Source of the DNA: DASRDB01 sp035652815
GTDB taxonomy: Bacteria > Chloroflexota > Ktedonobacteria > Ktedonobacterales > Ktedonobacteraceae
Direction of reading: 5' to 3'
Assembly: GCA_035652815.1 (NCBI GenBank)
Contig: DASRDB010000009.1
Span: forward strand, 248,001-312,000
Length of the DNA: 64,000 nucleotides
Shown: one piece after another, positions 35,117 through 44,106 of the stretch
Numbering within the stretch: position 1 is the stretch's first letter
How the letters are laid out: each line of letters opens with the position of its first letter
Translations under genes and position numbers: made by a program
Notes under the pieces: generated by a model
What the model saw: the letters and a program-made list of their open reading frames with translations, nothing else
Databases searched by the model: none
Told to the model about the DNA's origin: nothing

Positions 35117-35965
35117 TCACTGAGGCATCCAGAATTGCTCTAAAGGAACCCCTTGCTTTGGTAAAATGCTACAGGCGTAGTCCTGGATGGCTTTCTGAAT
35201 GGCGTTCTTATTGCCAAAGCTCATTTTGATCTGCGAGGCATAGAGTGCAGCCGCTTCAACCCGGTGCTGTAAGGCTATTTCTACCTGGGAAGGCTTAAGT
35301 GGGCGATTCAATTCTTGCAGGCGTGCCTGCAAAGCGCCATCGGCGGCCACGTAGGGGAAGTCCTCGTAGAATTTTACGCTTGCTCCTCGCTCGATCAACC
35401 CCTGGGCAGCAGCTGAAACCAGTTGGTGATCGACATGCCGACCGACGCCGAGCGGCATGTACCAGGTGATACCGGGATGTTGCTCGTCGATCTTGCCGAG
35501 TTCAGCCGCCAGTTGCTGGCTGATTTTATGATCTTCAGGATGAATTTCGCCGCCGAGCAACTGCTGCAAGTGCGTGTAGCGACGAGCGTTCCCTCTATAG
35601 ATGCCATCGAGATAGTCGAGCCAGAACACATCAGCGCCCAGATAGTCAAGAGCCTGGGCGTCCTCCTGGCGGCGCAGCTTCACGATTTTTGCCGGATTCA
35701 GGCAATACCCCAGGCTGAATCCCATACCCCGGTGAACGCGAAAAGCAAGCGGGCGTCCCGCCTTTGAAACCAGCTTCAATGGGTTAAAGGTAAAGGTTGG
35801 AATACCGGCAAAAACGGTGATAACGAGCGGCCTTTGCCCCTCGCTCACCAGCTTACTGATCGTGCCTCCACAGGAGTACGCCACATCATCAAAATGCGGC
35901 GAGACAAAGATGGAGCGATGTTCCGCGCTAATCTCACGCGCCAATGATAAAACTTTTCCTCCCAT
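35117..35965 (-). CDS. PIG-L family deacetylase
   Basis: This 282-residue zinc-dependent N-deacetylase (LmbE/PIG-L family) removes acetyl from GlcNAc-type sugars. Metal ligands: SIFVSPHFDDVAYSCGGT (PHxDD, near residue 22) and VGRHVDHQLVSAA (HxxH, near 172). There is no signal peptide, so it should act on a cytosolic or inner-leaflet intermediate. The ATG lies one base after the TAA of the upstream AlkP-family gene, with GAGG six bases upstream, and so closes the polysaccharide operon. It probably de-N-acetylates the sugar being assembled, giving a positively charged glycan. Confidence 0.9.
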   Translation of the reverse strand: MGGKVLSLAREISAEHRSIFVSPHFDDVAYSCGGTISKLVSEGQRPLVITVFAGIPTFTFNPLKLVSKAGRPLAFRVHRGMGFSLGYCLNPAKIVKLRRQEDAQALDYLGADVFWLDYLDGIYRGNARRYTHLQQLLGGEIHPEDHKISQQLAAELGKIDEQHPGITWYMPLGVGRHVDHQLVSAAAQGLIERGASVKFYEDFPYVAADGALQARLQELNRPLKPSQVEIALQHRVEAAALYASQIKMSFGNKNAIQKAIQDYACSILPKQGVPLEQFWMPQ

Positions 35966-35966
35966 T

Positions 35967-37538
35967 TTATGCCTCTAACAGTTTTTGAAGTTTGCGGCGT
36001 GCCAGACCGCCCTCGCCCGAGACTGAAGATGGTTCTGCTTTCTGCTCAAACAGCTCGTGCAGCACTCTGCCGTCAAATTCGCCAGGGAGAGGCAGGCCCA
36101 TGCTCTGCAAAACGGTTGGCACCAGGTCGTACACCTCCGCGTTCGGCGCTTTGAACCCTTTTTTGAGCGTGCCGCCGTAGGCGTAGAGGACGCCATCCTT
36201 CTGATGCGTGCCGCGTACCATGCTCAACTCGCTCCAGAAGCGCGTGTTTCCCAGCTTCATCTGGAAGGTGATGCCATCGGTGGGTAAGAGAAGCAGGTGC
36301 GGCTCGGCAGGCGCGTATGGACCGCTTCCAAAAACCTCGGTGGTGTAGATAGCGTCAATGAGAGGCTTGCCCGTGTTGGGATTGACCTGCTGTTTCAGTT
36401 CTTCGCATAGCTCGGCTAGCTGCTCGGGAGCCATATCTTCGCCTAGAAAGATATCGGCATAGCCGCCCAGGAAGCCTGACATAGATGGCACGTAGGCCTG
36501 TGTCTGCTGCCAGTCGAGATCGGTTAGCAATGGATGATAGATGTCGCCGCCGTATTTTTTGACGATACCGGAAGCAATGCCAGATGCCTTGAGCGTGCGC
36601 TTCACGCGACGAGCCAGGGAGAGCAGACCAAGCTGTTTCAGCTTATATTTTACACTGGCGGTACGCGCCGCTTTGTCGCGCAGTTCGCTCGATTGAAGCT
36701 TCAGCAGGCCTTTGTGGAGCAGGAATTCGTTGATGTCGAACATGCTCGACGCGCCCTGGAAGCCATGATCGGAGATCACGAAGAGGCTATCGTCCGGGCC
36801 GAGTTGTTCGAGGATGAGGCCAAGCCCATGATCGAGCATGCGATAATACTCGGTAGCGCGAGTATCAAGTGAGATGATTTCTTCCCAGAGCGAGTGTTGC
36901 AGGCGGTCAGCGCCGACAAAGGCCACATAGCAGAAATCCCAGGGCCTCTCTTTCAACAGGTGCATAGCCAGGTCGATACGCCGCTCGGTCATACGCAGCA
37001 CAGCATCAATCAGGCGCAGCTTGCCCTCTTTCACCTGCCCCCGGAAGATACTGCGCAGGTCAACATCGATCTCGTACTCGGGTACGGCGCGAAATAGCTC
37101 CTCTTTAAAAGTGGATGGATAGGTGAAGTCAACCTCGGTGCTGGGCGTCATATACCCGCTCACCATAATGCCGTTGACGCGCTCGGGAGGATAGGTGACG
37201 GGCACATTGATGACCAGAACCTGCTTGCCATACTCGCTCAGGATGTTCCAGATGGCTTTGCCGCCTTTGCGATGGGTCTGCACTCGGCTCTTGCGGCCTG
37301 CGCCACGTTCCTGTTGCTCCTCGTATTCCCAGAAGTCGTAGACGCCATGCTTCGCTGGCTTCAAGCCAGTCGAAAGCGATGTCCAGGCGGCGGGCGTGAC
37401 GGGCGGGTATTTCGACTCCAGCACAGCCTCGCAACCCTGCGCCTGAAGTCGCTTAAAATTTGGCAAATCTCCGCGCTCGATCAGGGGATGTAAAATGCGA
37501 TAGGTTAAACCATCGACGCCAAAGATGACTGAACGCAT
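35967..37538 (-). CDS. AlkP-superfamily phosphodiesterase-like protein, paralogue A
   Basis: 523 residues, no signal peptide. Intact active-site motifs: VIFGVDGLTYR, YPPVTPAAWTSLSTGLKPAKHG (Thr as probable nucleophile), GADRLQHSLWEE, LFVISDHGF and MVRGTHQKDGV. The start was placed at the ATG with GAGGAG seven bases upstream; a frame running a further 98 codons upstream reads through the end of the preceding gene and is spurious. The neighbouring gene is a close paralogue (most motifs identical). Enzymes of this superfamily hydrolyse or transfer phospho-groups; within a capsule operon, handling of glycerol-phosphate or sugar-phosphate intermediates is plausible but unproven. Confidence 0.86.
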   Translation of the reverse strand: MRSVIFGVDGLTYRILHPLIERGDLPNFKRLQAQGCEAVLESKYPPVTPAAWTSLSTGLKPAKHGVYDFWEYEEQQERGAGRKSRVQTHRKGGKAIWNILSEYGKQVLVINVPVTYPPERVNGIMVSGYMTPSTEVDFTYPSTFKEELFRAVPEYEIDVDLRSIFRGQVKEGKLRLIDAVLRMTERRIDLAMHLLKERPWDFCYVAFVGADRLQHSLWEEIISLDTRATEYYRMLDHGLGLILEQLGPDDSLFVISDHGFQGASSMFDINEFLLHKGLLKLQSSELRDKAARTASVKYKLKQLGLLSLARRVKRTLKASGIASGIVKKYGGDIYHPLLTDLDWQQTQAYVPSMSGFLGGYADIFLGEDMAPEQLAELCEELKQQVNPNTGKPLIDAIYTTEVFGSGPYAPAEPHLLLLPTDGITFQMKLGNTRFWSELSMVRGTHQKDGVLYAYGGTLKKGFKAPNAEVYDLVPTVLQSMGLPLPGEFDGRVLHELFEQKAEPSSVSGEGGLARRKLQKLLEA

Positions 37539-37560
37539 GTATTTTCTCCTCGCTTCCGGT

Positions 37561-39123
37561 CTAGGCTTCCAGCAACTTTTTGAGCTTGCGCCTTGCCAGG
37601 CCACTTTCCGTTCCCTGCGCTTTCTGCTCCTCGAACAATTCGTCGAGGACGCGGCCATCGAATTCATAGGGCAGGGGCAGGCCCATGCTCCGCAACACGG
37701 TTGGCACGAGATCATAAATCTCCGCATTCGGGGCCTTGAAGCCTTTTTTGATGCCGCCACCGAAGGCATATAGCACTCCGTCTTTCTGGTGCGAACCAAA
37801 GGCCTTGCCAAGATCATCCCACAGCCGTTCATTGCCGAGCGTCACGCGGAAGGTCACGCCATCGGTGGGTAAGAGCAAGAGATGCGGTTCGCGAGGAGCA
37901 AATGGCCCCTCGCCAAAAACTTCGGTCGTATAAATGGCTTCAATAAATGGTTTGCCTGTCTTCGGGTGAACCTGGCTTTTGAGATCTTCGATCAACTCGG
38001 CCTGCTGTTCCGCGCTCATAGCAGGTGAAAGGAAGATATCGGCATAGCCACCCTGGAAGCCAGAAAACGAGGGGACGTAAGCCAGAGTGCGCTCCCAATC
38101 CATATCATCGAGTACGGGTCGATCCAGTCCTTCGCCCGAGTCCTGCTGCACCCACAGGTTGGCGGTCTTAAGGGAACGTTTCACCTTGCGCGCAATCGAG
38201 CGCAGCCCCACCTGCGAGGCGAACTGGCGCAGTTTATTGGCGCGGCTCGCCTTGCGGCGCTGAGCCTCGAAGCTCTCGTTCATCACGAGCAGTCCTTTTT
38301 GGTAGAGGTATTCATTGATATCGAAATAGGTGGAATGGCCTTGAAACCCGTGATCGGAGACGATAAACAGGGTATCATCCGGCCCAAGCTGCTCAAGAAT
38401 GCGTCCCAGCGCGTCATCCAGCATGCGATAATACTCGATGGCCTGGGGATCGAGCGCCATGATTTCTTCCCAGATAGGATGTTGCAGGCGATCAGAGCCG
38501 ATGAACGCGATATAACAAAAATCCCAGGGATGCTCTTTCATCAGATGCTGCAGCAGTTTGATGCGCTTTTCAGTCATGCGCAGGGTGGCATCAACGAGCG
38601 GGCCGACCTTACCGCTAACCTTCATGCGTTCATACGTAATGGTTTCCAGATCAATCTCGTACTCGGGCACAACCCTGGTAAGTTCCTCTTTAAAGGAGAC
38701 AGGATAGGTAAAATCGACGTTTGTGCTGGGCGTCATATACCCGCTCACCATCACGCCATTGACGGGATCAGGCGGATAGGTGGATGGAATATTGATTACA
38801 ATTACCTGCTTGCCATAATCACTCAGAATATTCCAGATCGCTTTGCTGCCCTTGCGGTGCGTCTGCACGCGGCTTTTGCGCGCCACCCCTCGCTCGTGCT
38901 GCTCCTCGTATTCCCAGAAATCGTAGACGCCATGTTTGGCCGGTTTCATGCCGGTGGACAGTGAAATCCAGGCTGGTGGCGTGAGCGGCGGATATTTTGA
39001 CTCCAAAATTGCCTCGCAGCCCTGCTCGCTCACTTTTTGAAAATTGGGGAGCAGGCCGCGCTCGATCATAGGATGAACGATGCGATAAGTCAGGCCATCA
39101 ACACCAAAAATAACAGTACGCAT
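37561..39123 (-). CDS. AlkP-superfamily phosphodiesterase-like protein, paralogue B
   Basis: 520 residues, a close paralogue of the next gene downstream. Motifs: VIFGVDGLTYR, YPPLTPPAWISLSTGMKPAKHG, GSDRLQHPIWEE, LFIVSDHGF, and FGSHQKDGVLYAFGGG. The C-terminus ends SGLARRKLKKLLEA, matching paralogue A (GGLARRKLQKLLEA), which confirms full-length duplication. It is cytosolic by sequence. GAGG lies about nine bases before the ATG, and the gene ends 23 bases before paralogue A starts. It follows the flippase gene by 12 bases, so it belongs to the same operon. Confidence 0.86.
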   Translation of the reverse strand: MRTVIFGVDGLTYRIVHPMIERGLLPNFQKVSEQGCEAILESKYPPLTPPAWISLSTGMKPAKHGVYDFWEYEEQHERGVARKSRVQTHRKGSKAIWNILSDYGKQVIVINIPSTYPPDPVNGVMVSGYMTPSTNVDFTYPVSFKEELTRVVPEYEIDLETITYERMKVSGKVGPLVDATLRMTEKRIKLLQHLMKEHPWDFCYIAFIGSDRLQHPIWEEIMALDPQAIEYYRMLDDALGRILEQLGPDDTLFIVSDHGFQGHSTYFDINEYLYQKGLLVMNESFEAQRRKASRANKLRQFASQVGLRSIARKVKRSLKTANLWVQQDSGEGLDRPVLDDMDWERTLAYVPSFSGFQGGYADIFLSPAMSAEQQAELIEDLKSQVHPKTGKPFIEAIYTTEVFGEGPFAPREPHLLLLPTDGVTFRVTLGNERLWDDLGKAFGSHQKDGVLYAFGGGIKKGFKAPNAEIYDLVPTVLRSMGLPLPYEFDGRVLDELFEEQKAQGTESGLARRKLKKLLEA

Positions 39124-39134
39124 AATCTCTACCT

Positions 39135-41258
39135 CTATTTTTTACGGCGCAAAAGCTTTTTGCGCAGTTTTTCAACAACAATTTGATCTTCAGGGTCAAT
39201 TTTAAACAAGACGATCAGGCCAAAATACAGCGCGAGAAACAGTGGAGCAAGGCCCAGGCGCAGCATCAGCGGAATATGCACGAGATATAACAGGTAAAAG
39301 AGGGCACCTGAAATACCTGTGGAAATGAGTCCTGCCGCGAGGGGCTTCCACATCTGCCAGGTATAGGGCTGTATTCGCAGCAGGAAGTACACCTGCACGA
39401 GCCGGGTAATATTGAGAACTACCACCGCCAGCCCGGTGCTGATGGCCGTTCCCATCGCGCCATACAGGGGTGTCAGAATAACGCCAAAGATGACGTTGAC
39501 AACGATTCCGGCCACCGAGTTGATGAACGAGAGGCGCTGATGGCCCGTCATCAACAACATATAGCCAACACAGCCCGTCCCGGCGTTGATAATGCCGCCT
39601 ACGGAGAAGGCAATCAGCAACGGCCAGGCCGCGATAAAGTCGTTGCCGGAAATCGACATCAGCGAGGCCGAAAACAGGGTCGTGACTATGAAGATGGGCA
39701 GACTGAGGATGATTGTCCACTTGGTCACAACCTTGAACATGGCCTCGAGCTTTTGCATCTCGCCCTTGCTATGCAGTTCGGCAATGGTGGGCGCGAACAT
39801 GGTGTTCAACGAGACCAGGGGTAAGGAGATGAAATTGCTCCATTTAATGGCTGCGGCATACTGTCCCAGGCCAACGCGGGAGATGGCAAAGAACGCCAAC
39901 AACAGCGTATCGGTTGACTCCATCACCGTATCGGTAATGGTCGTTAAAAAGTTGGGCGTGGCAAAACCCAACCATTCACGTACTTCGTAGTTCTCGTTCC
40001 GTCGCTTCCCCACCTGAGAAACCAGGCGGAAGAGATAGTACAGGCTGAGTACCGTTCCAATAACGGTACTCAATACAGTGGCGACGATAACACCTTTGAT
40101 GTTGTGGGCAAAAATAAGCGCACCCAGAAGCAGCAGGATCAGGGAGACGGCAGGAAGCAGACGTTGCGATAGGACGCGAAACTTGAAGGCCTTAAATCCC
40201 TGCAAGCCTCCAAACCATATGCCCTGCATACAGAGCAAGGGAATCATGGGAGCCATGATCTCGAAGGTGACATGCAAAATGGGCGTATCCTTGGGGGTAT
40301 GCCGGAAAGCCACCAACTGCGGCGTAAAAATAATCATCAGCACCGCGCCCAGCAATCCTGTAATGCCTGCCAGCGCGGTGCAGAAAATCACCAACCCCCG
40401 CAACGCGCCTGGATTTTTCTTGCCACGATAGATGGGGATATAACGCAGCATGGCGTCATCAAGGCCCAGATTGAAGATGGAAGAAACCAGCGTGACAAAT
40501 GACAGGCCAAGCGAATATAAACCAAAGATACCGGCACCCCAGCCGCGCTGAATAATAAAGTTGCTAATATATTTGAGGATGGTCCCACCGGTGTTGCCAA
40601 AGCCTACTATTGCCGCCCCACTCGCAGCGCCCGAAATCTCGGATTGCATGGCAGGCTGTGCCTGCCCACGTCCCTTTACTACCTCCTTCAACACCATCAT
40701 CGGAATGGTGTCTTCCTTGCTCAAATGTCGGTCTTCAATTCTTCCTTGCGCCCAGGTACGAATGGCTAACTCTCTACTAAATCCGATGCCACTCGGAACC
40801 GGGCCAGCAATAAGAGGGGAATGTATGTCATGTCCCGTGGATGGTAAGGGAGCGGTCTCTACCTTATCATACCTATATGGTAGGGTAATATTGGGTAATA
40901 GAGGTGGTGTCTGGCTATTGGCGGACACAGCAGACGGAGAGGAAGTACTTCTTCCGGTTAAGAGTGACGGTGTACTTCCTCCATTTTGAGCCAGTATATT
41001 GCTATGTGGCGTTATACTTCCCTGGCGATGAAGACTCGCGTTGTCTATTTGCTCAACCGGGGGAGCTTTACCAAAATATGAAATTTCTCTCCCCTGTCCA
41101 ACGCCGTTTTCCTGCTCCCCTGGTGTCGCTTCGACAGTGGGAGTATGGACGGTCGCCTGTTGATCCACATTTTCCAACAAAGGGAAAAATTGCGGACGCC
41201 GGAGCCTCCTGAATTGAACGGGCGGCTGCCGGTCTGACGAGGGAAGTTTTTCGCTCAT
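39135..41258 (-). CDS. Polysaccharide flippase (MOP superfamily) with long N-terminal tail
   Basis: This 707-residue protein has a C-terminal two-thirds that is a multi-helix MATE/Wzx-like exporter: QRGWGAGIFGLYSLGLSFVT, DDAMLRYIPIYRGKKN, and many hydrophobic spans ending in a KLRKKLLRRKK tail. It should flip lipid-linked glycan units across the membrane. The first 210 residues are low-complexity and rich in Pro, Ser, Gln and Thr, unusual for this family. The ATG at 41258 has AGAGG seven bases upstream; a 42-codon longer frame overlaps the preceding gene and has no such site. It lies ten bases after the degenerate AlkP-family gene. Confidence 0.88.
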   Translation of the reverse strand: MSEKLPSSDRQPPVQFRRLRRPQFFPLLENVDQQATVHTPTVEATPGEQENGVGQGREISYFGKAPPVEQIDNASLHRQGSITPHSNILAQNGGSTPSLLTGRSTSSPSAVSANSQTPPLLPNITLPYRYDKVETAPLPSTGHDIHSPLIAGPVPSGIGFSRELAIRTWAQGRIEDRHLSKEDTIPMMVLKEVVKGRGQAQPAMQSEISGAASGAAIVGFGNTGGTILKYISNFIIQRGWGAGIFGLYSLGLSFVTLVSSIFNLGLDDAMLRYIPIYRGKKNPGALRGLVIFCTALAGITGLLGAVLMIIFTPQLVAFRHTPKDTPILHVTFEIMAPMIPLLCMQGIWFGGLQGFKAFKFRVLSQRLLPAVSLILLLLGALIFAHNIKGVIVATVLSTVIGTVLSLYYLFRLVSQVGKRRNENYEVREWLGFATPNFLTTITDTVMESTDTLLLAFFAISRVGLGQYAAAIKWSNFISLPLVSLNTMFAPTIAELHSKGEMQKLEAMFKVVTKWTIILSLPIFIVTTLFSASLMSISGNDFIAAWPLLIAFSVGGIINAGTGCVGYMLLMTGHQRLSFINSVAGIVVNVIFGVILTPLYGAMGTAISTGLAVVVLNITRLVQVYFLLRIQPYTWQMWKPLAAGLISTGISGALFYLLYLVHIPLMLRLGLAPLFLALYFGLIVLFKIDPEDQIVVEKLRKKLLRRKK

Positions 41259-41268
41259 GCAAACGCCT

Positions 41269-42525
41269 CTAGATGTAGCCCAGATCGCGCAGCCGGTTGA
41301 TGACCAGTTCCTCGTCCTCCTCAGATAGCTCCTGGCTCTGTTCGCCGCTTTGAATGGGATGCTTCTCCAGGAAGGAGAATGCAAACAGCGACTGTGTCGC
41401 CGAACTCTCCATATCTACGGGAGCCACACCTAGCGCATGTAAAAGCGTAGGAGCAACCGATGTCAGAGGAGCCGCCTCAACGCTGGACTCACCGGAAACA
41501 AAAGCTGGACCGGCAACCAGCAGATAGCCCTGGATTTGCTCTGGATTCATGCCCGCTATAGCGGTTGTACCGGCTGCAGGTGTAGTAAAGGTCTCCTTGT
41601 CGAACGCAAGTCGGCTGCTCTGTTCAGAAGGAGCATAACCGGGCTTAAATACGACAACCAGATCAGGTGCGCAGAAGAGGTACTCATCGGAGTAGAGGTC
41701 TTCCTTGCGGAGTACGCGCTCGATCACCTGTTCGCCTGTTTCAGCATCGCGCAATTTGGCGGGAAGCGCCTGAATCAGCGTCTCGCGCACCTCGTTATAC
41801 TCTTCCTGCGGGTGAACTGCGCCTTGCGGATCTCTGCCAAGCAAATTTATCCAGAGCTGGCCGTGTCCCACGAAATAGGCCAGCGAATTCTCCCATGAAA
41901 TCTCGCCACTCTGCTCATCGCGCTCGATAATCCCCATGTCGGCCAGGAAGTTATTGATGTTCACAAAGCGCTTCACGGGCGCGGGCTGTGCATCAGAGAG
42001 CAGGGCAAGCAGACCCTTGTCGCCAACCCAGGCTTGCGCGAGACGTAGGGCATCTCGCAGCGCTTGCTTATCGGCATCAGAAGCACTCAGGCTGACTTTT
42101 ATCAACTTAATCACATCTTGCTCACCGGCTAGTGCGCGCACACTGGCAACCAGTTCATCGGATGACACTTCTTCAAACTGCGCAGCGTACCCGGCAGAAC
42201 GCAGCAACTCGGTGAAAAATGGGGGAGTGGCATCACGTCCTGTATGCTCCTCAACGACGGTATAGCCGCTCTTTCCGCCAGAAGGCCGCGAGAGGCGGCT
42301 CAATGGCAGCAAGGTATCAAAAAAACCGAAACGGGCGGGCGCTTTGCCGGTCAAGACCTGGTAAAAATGCGACTGCGGCCCCGTAATCGGCGCGGAAGTT
42401 AATACTGTCCTCGCCCCTCTCTGTGCCAATTGCTCGACTTCAGGCACATTTTGAATAGCAGGCCAGGATAAACCATTGAGCCAGAATATAATGGCTTTTT
42501 TGCTCTTTTCATCACTGCCAGACAT
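41269..42525 (-). CDS. Degenerate AlkP-superfamily protein (likely pseudoenzyme)
   Basis: This 418-residue protein has the outline of the AlkP proteins nearby (PITGPQSHFYQVLTGKAPARFG, VAPTLLHALGV, C-terminal RLRDLGYI), but its metal ligands are gone. The N-terminal GLDG/GVDG is WLNG (Asn for Asp), the KHG after the nucleophile is RFG, SDHG is SDAQ, and the DRxxH segment is absent. The nucleophile-equivalent Thr remains. It is also about 100 residues shorter than its relatives. Loss of every ligand suggests a non-catalytic partner or regulator rather than random decay, since the frame is intact. AAGGAG lies seven bases before the ATG. It sits between the ligase and flippase genes. Confidence 0.78.
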   Translation of the reverse strand: MSGSDEKSKKAIIFWLNGLSWPAIQNVPEVEQLAQRGARTVLTSAPITGPQSHFYQVLTGKAPARFGFFDTLLPLSRLSRPSGGKSGYTVVEEHTGRDATPPFFTELLRSAGYAAQFEEVSSDELVASVRALAGEQDVIKLIKVSLSASDADKQALRDALRLAQAWVGDKGLLALLSDAQPAPVKRFVNINNFLADMGIIERDEQSGEISWENSLAYFVGHGQLWINLLGRDPQGAVHPQEEYNEVRETLIQALPAKLRDAETGEQVIERVLRKEDLYSDEYLFCAPDLVVVFKPGYAPSEQSSRLAFDKETFTTPAAGTTAIAGMNPEQIQGYLLVAGPAFVSGESSVEAAPLTSVAPTLLHALGVAPVDMESSATQSLFAFSFLEKHPIQSGEQSQELSEEDEELVINRLRDLGYI

Positions 42526-42535
42526 ATGTATCTCC

Positions 42536-44095
42536 TTATAACTCTTCCTCACCATTTTTATGCGTCAAACGCCAGATTTTATCTCGATAAAACAGGAAGC
42601 CAAACATAATCCAGGTTGTGAGTACCTGCGGCATGTCCTTGAAGCTGCCAATCTGGCGTGGCGGCAGGAAGAAAGACCCCGAAAAGAAATCGCCAGCCAG
42701 CGAACCGAATATCAGGCCCATACAAACCAGTCCCAGAATGCGATCATCGCGTCTTTCTGGCGTCTTCGAGCGGAGATAGAGATCGCGCCCGGTAATAAAC
42801 ACCACCGCGACGAACGCAAGCAGGCAGATATCTCCTAATGGACCAAGTTCACCCAGTACTTGCAGCATGCCGTTATGGGCCACACCAAGACCAGTTGTGT
42901 CAAAGTTGCGCAGTAGAACAGGCAAATGGGTAAAGACCTGATCGTAGGACCAGAAATTGCCGGGACCTACTCCTAAAATCGGCCTTTTACTCCAGATGCG
43001 CAGCGCGTCCTGCCAGATGATAAGGCGATAGGCGTCCACCGATTTCACGGTTGACAGCTTGGTCAACTCCGCTTTTATCAAAGGTATAAGCGGCAGGCAC
43101 ATCAAACAGAATCCCAGGAATAGCCGCTTAGAAAACATGAAGGTGATGACCACCAGAGCTACCACAATCTCCACCCACCAGCTATTCTCCAGCGTAAAAT
43201 AGATACCAGCGAGGTACAACACCAGGAGAAAGCCATAACCCAGGCGCGTCTTCCACCTATCCGCCAGCAGCAAGCGCGCATAGGCAATCATGGCGGCGAG
43301 GCCCATAATTTGTGCCAGGGCACGCAACGACATGTAGATGATGACCGGTTCCGTATAGCGGAAGGTGTAGAGATCAGCGCCAATGCGTCTAAACTCGTAG
43401 TCAATGAGCAAGGCCGCCGCCGCGCCAAGCCAGAGAAAGGTTTTCAGGATAACCTGCATCATGCGCTCATTGATCGAGAGACAGGCACAGGTAACCAGAA
43501 TGATGATCAGCGGGAAACTGTACATGCCCAGCGCCAGAATCTCTGAATAAATGAGCGGCGTCGAATTCAATTTATGCGGTACCAGGGGAATCCAGGTCAC
43601 CTGAATCATAATTTCCGAGATGACGGCCAGCACGAGGATTCCCAGCCAGGGCCAGATCGTCCAGAAAGACGGCCAGACAAACTTGCGCACGCGGAACACG
43701 ACCGCCCACAGAACGGCAAACAGCAGCAAGGGAGCCAGCACATCAACCGGGTAAACATCTACCGACTTCAGACTGATGAGTTTTGGCGAAAACGCTGTTG
43801 AACAAATGGCAACCAGCCAGAGGCCAAAATCCAGCCGACGAATCGCCCAGAAAAACAAGACTATTCCAGCCGCGCCACCGATAATCTCTTTGGGGAACGT
43901 GAGAAAATACGGCCCCAGGATCACAGCCGCAAGCGTTCCCAGCACGACGATCAGCACGCGAAACCACCAGAACCGGAATGAGCGACGGAAATGCAAGAGG
44001 CGATAATACATCCGCCGTCGCTTTAACTCGTCGGTTACATTTCCCCCCGGTGAAGGGGGAAATGCGTTGTTTTGCAGGGTATCTGAGATCTGCAT
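42536..44095 (-). CDS. O-antigen ligase/polymerase family membrane protein
   Basis: This 519-residue membrane protein has about eleven hydrophobic spans (for example VLIVVLGTLAAVILGPYFLTF and FLWLGAAAALLIDYEF). A large loop contains ILGVGPGNFWSYDQVF and GVAHNGMLQVLGELGPLGD, the signature of the Wzy_C/O-antigen ligase family. It should join glycan repeat units or transfer polymer to its carrier outside the membrane. AAAGG lies eight bases before the ATG. It follows the Wzz/kinase gene by 11 bases and precedes the degenerate AlkP gene by ten, so it is in mid-operon. Confidence 0.88.
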   Translation of the reverse strand: MQISDTLQNNAFPPSPGGNVTDELKRRRMYYRLLHFRRSFRFWWFRVLIVVLGTLAAVILGPYFLTFPKEIIGGAAGIVLFFWAIRRLDFGLWLVAICSTAFSPKLISLKSVDVYPVDVLAPLLLFAVLWAVVFRVRKFVWPSFWTIWPWLGILVLAVISEIMIQVTWIPLVPHKLNSTPLIYSEILALGMYSFPLIIILVTCACLSINERMMQVILKTFLWLGAAAALLIDYEFRRIGADLYTFRYTEPVIIYMSLRALAQIMGLAAMIAYARLLLADRWKTRLGYGFLLVLYLAGIYFTLENSWWVEIVVALVVITFMFSKRLFLGFCLMCLPLIPLIKAELTKLSTVKSVDAYRLIIWQDALRIWSKRPILGVGPGNFWSYDQVFTHLPVLLRNFDTTGLGVAHNGMLQVLGELGPLGDICLLAFVAVVFITGRDLYLRSKTPERRDDRILGLVCMGLIFGSLAGDFFSGSFFLPPRQIGSFKDMPQVLTTWIMFGFLFYRDKIWRLTHKNGEEEL

Positions 44096-44106
44096 GAGCT
44101 ATACCT

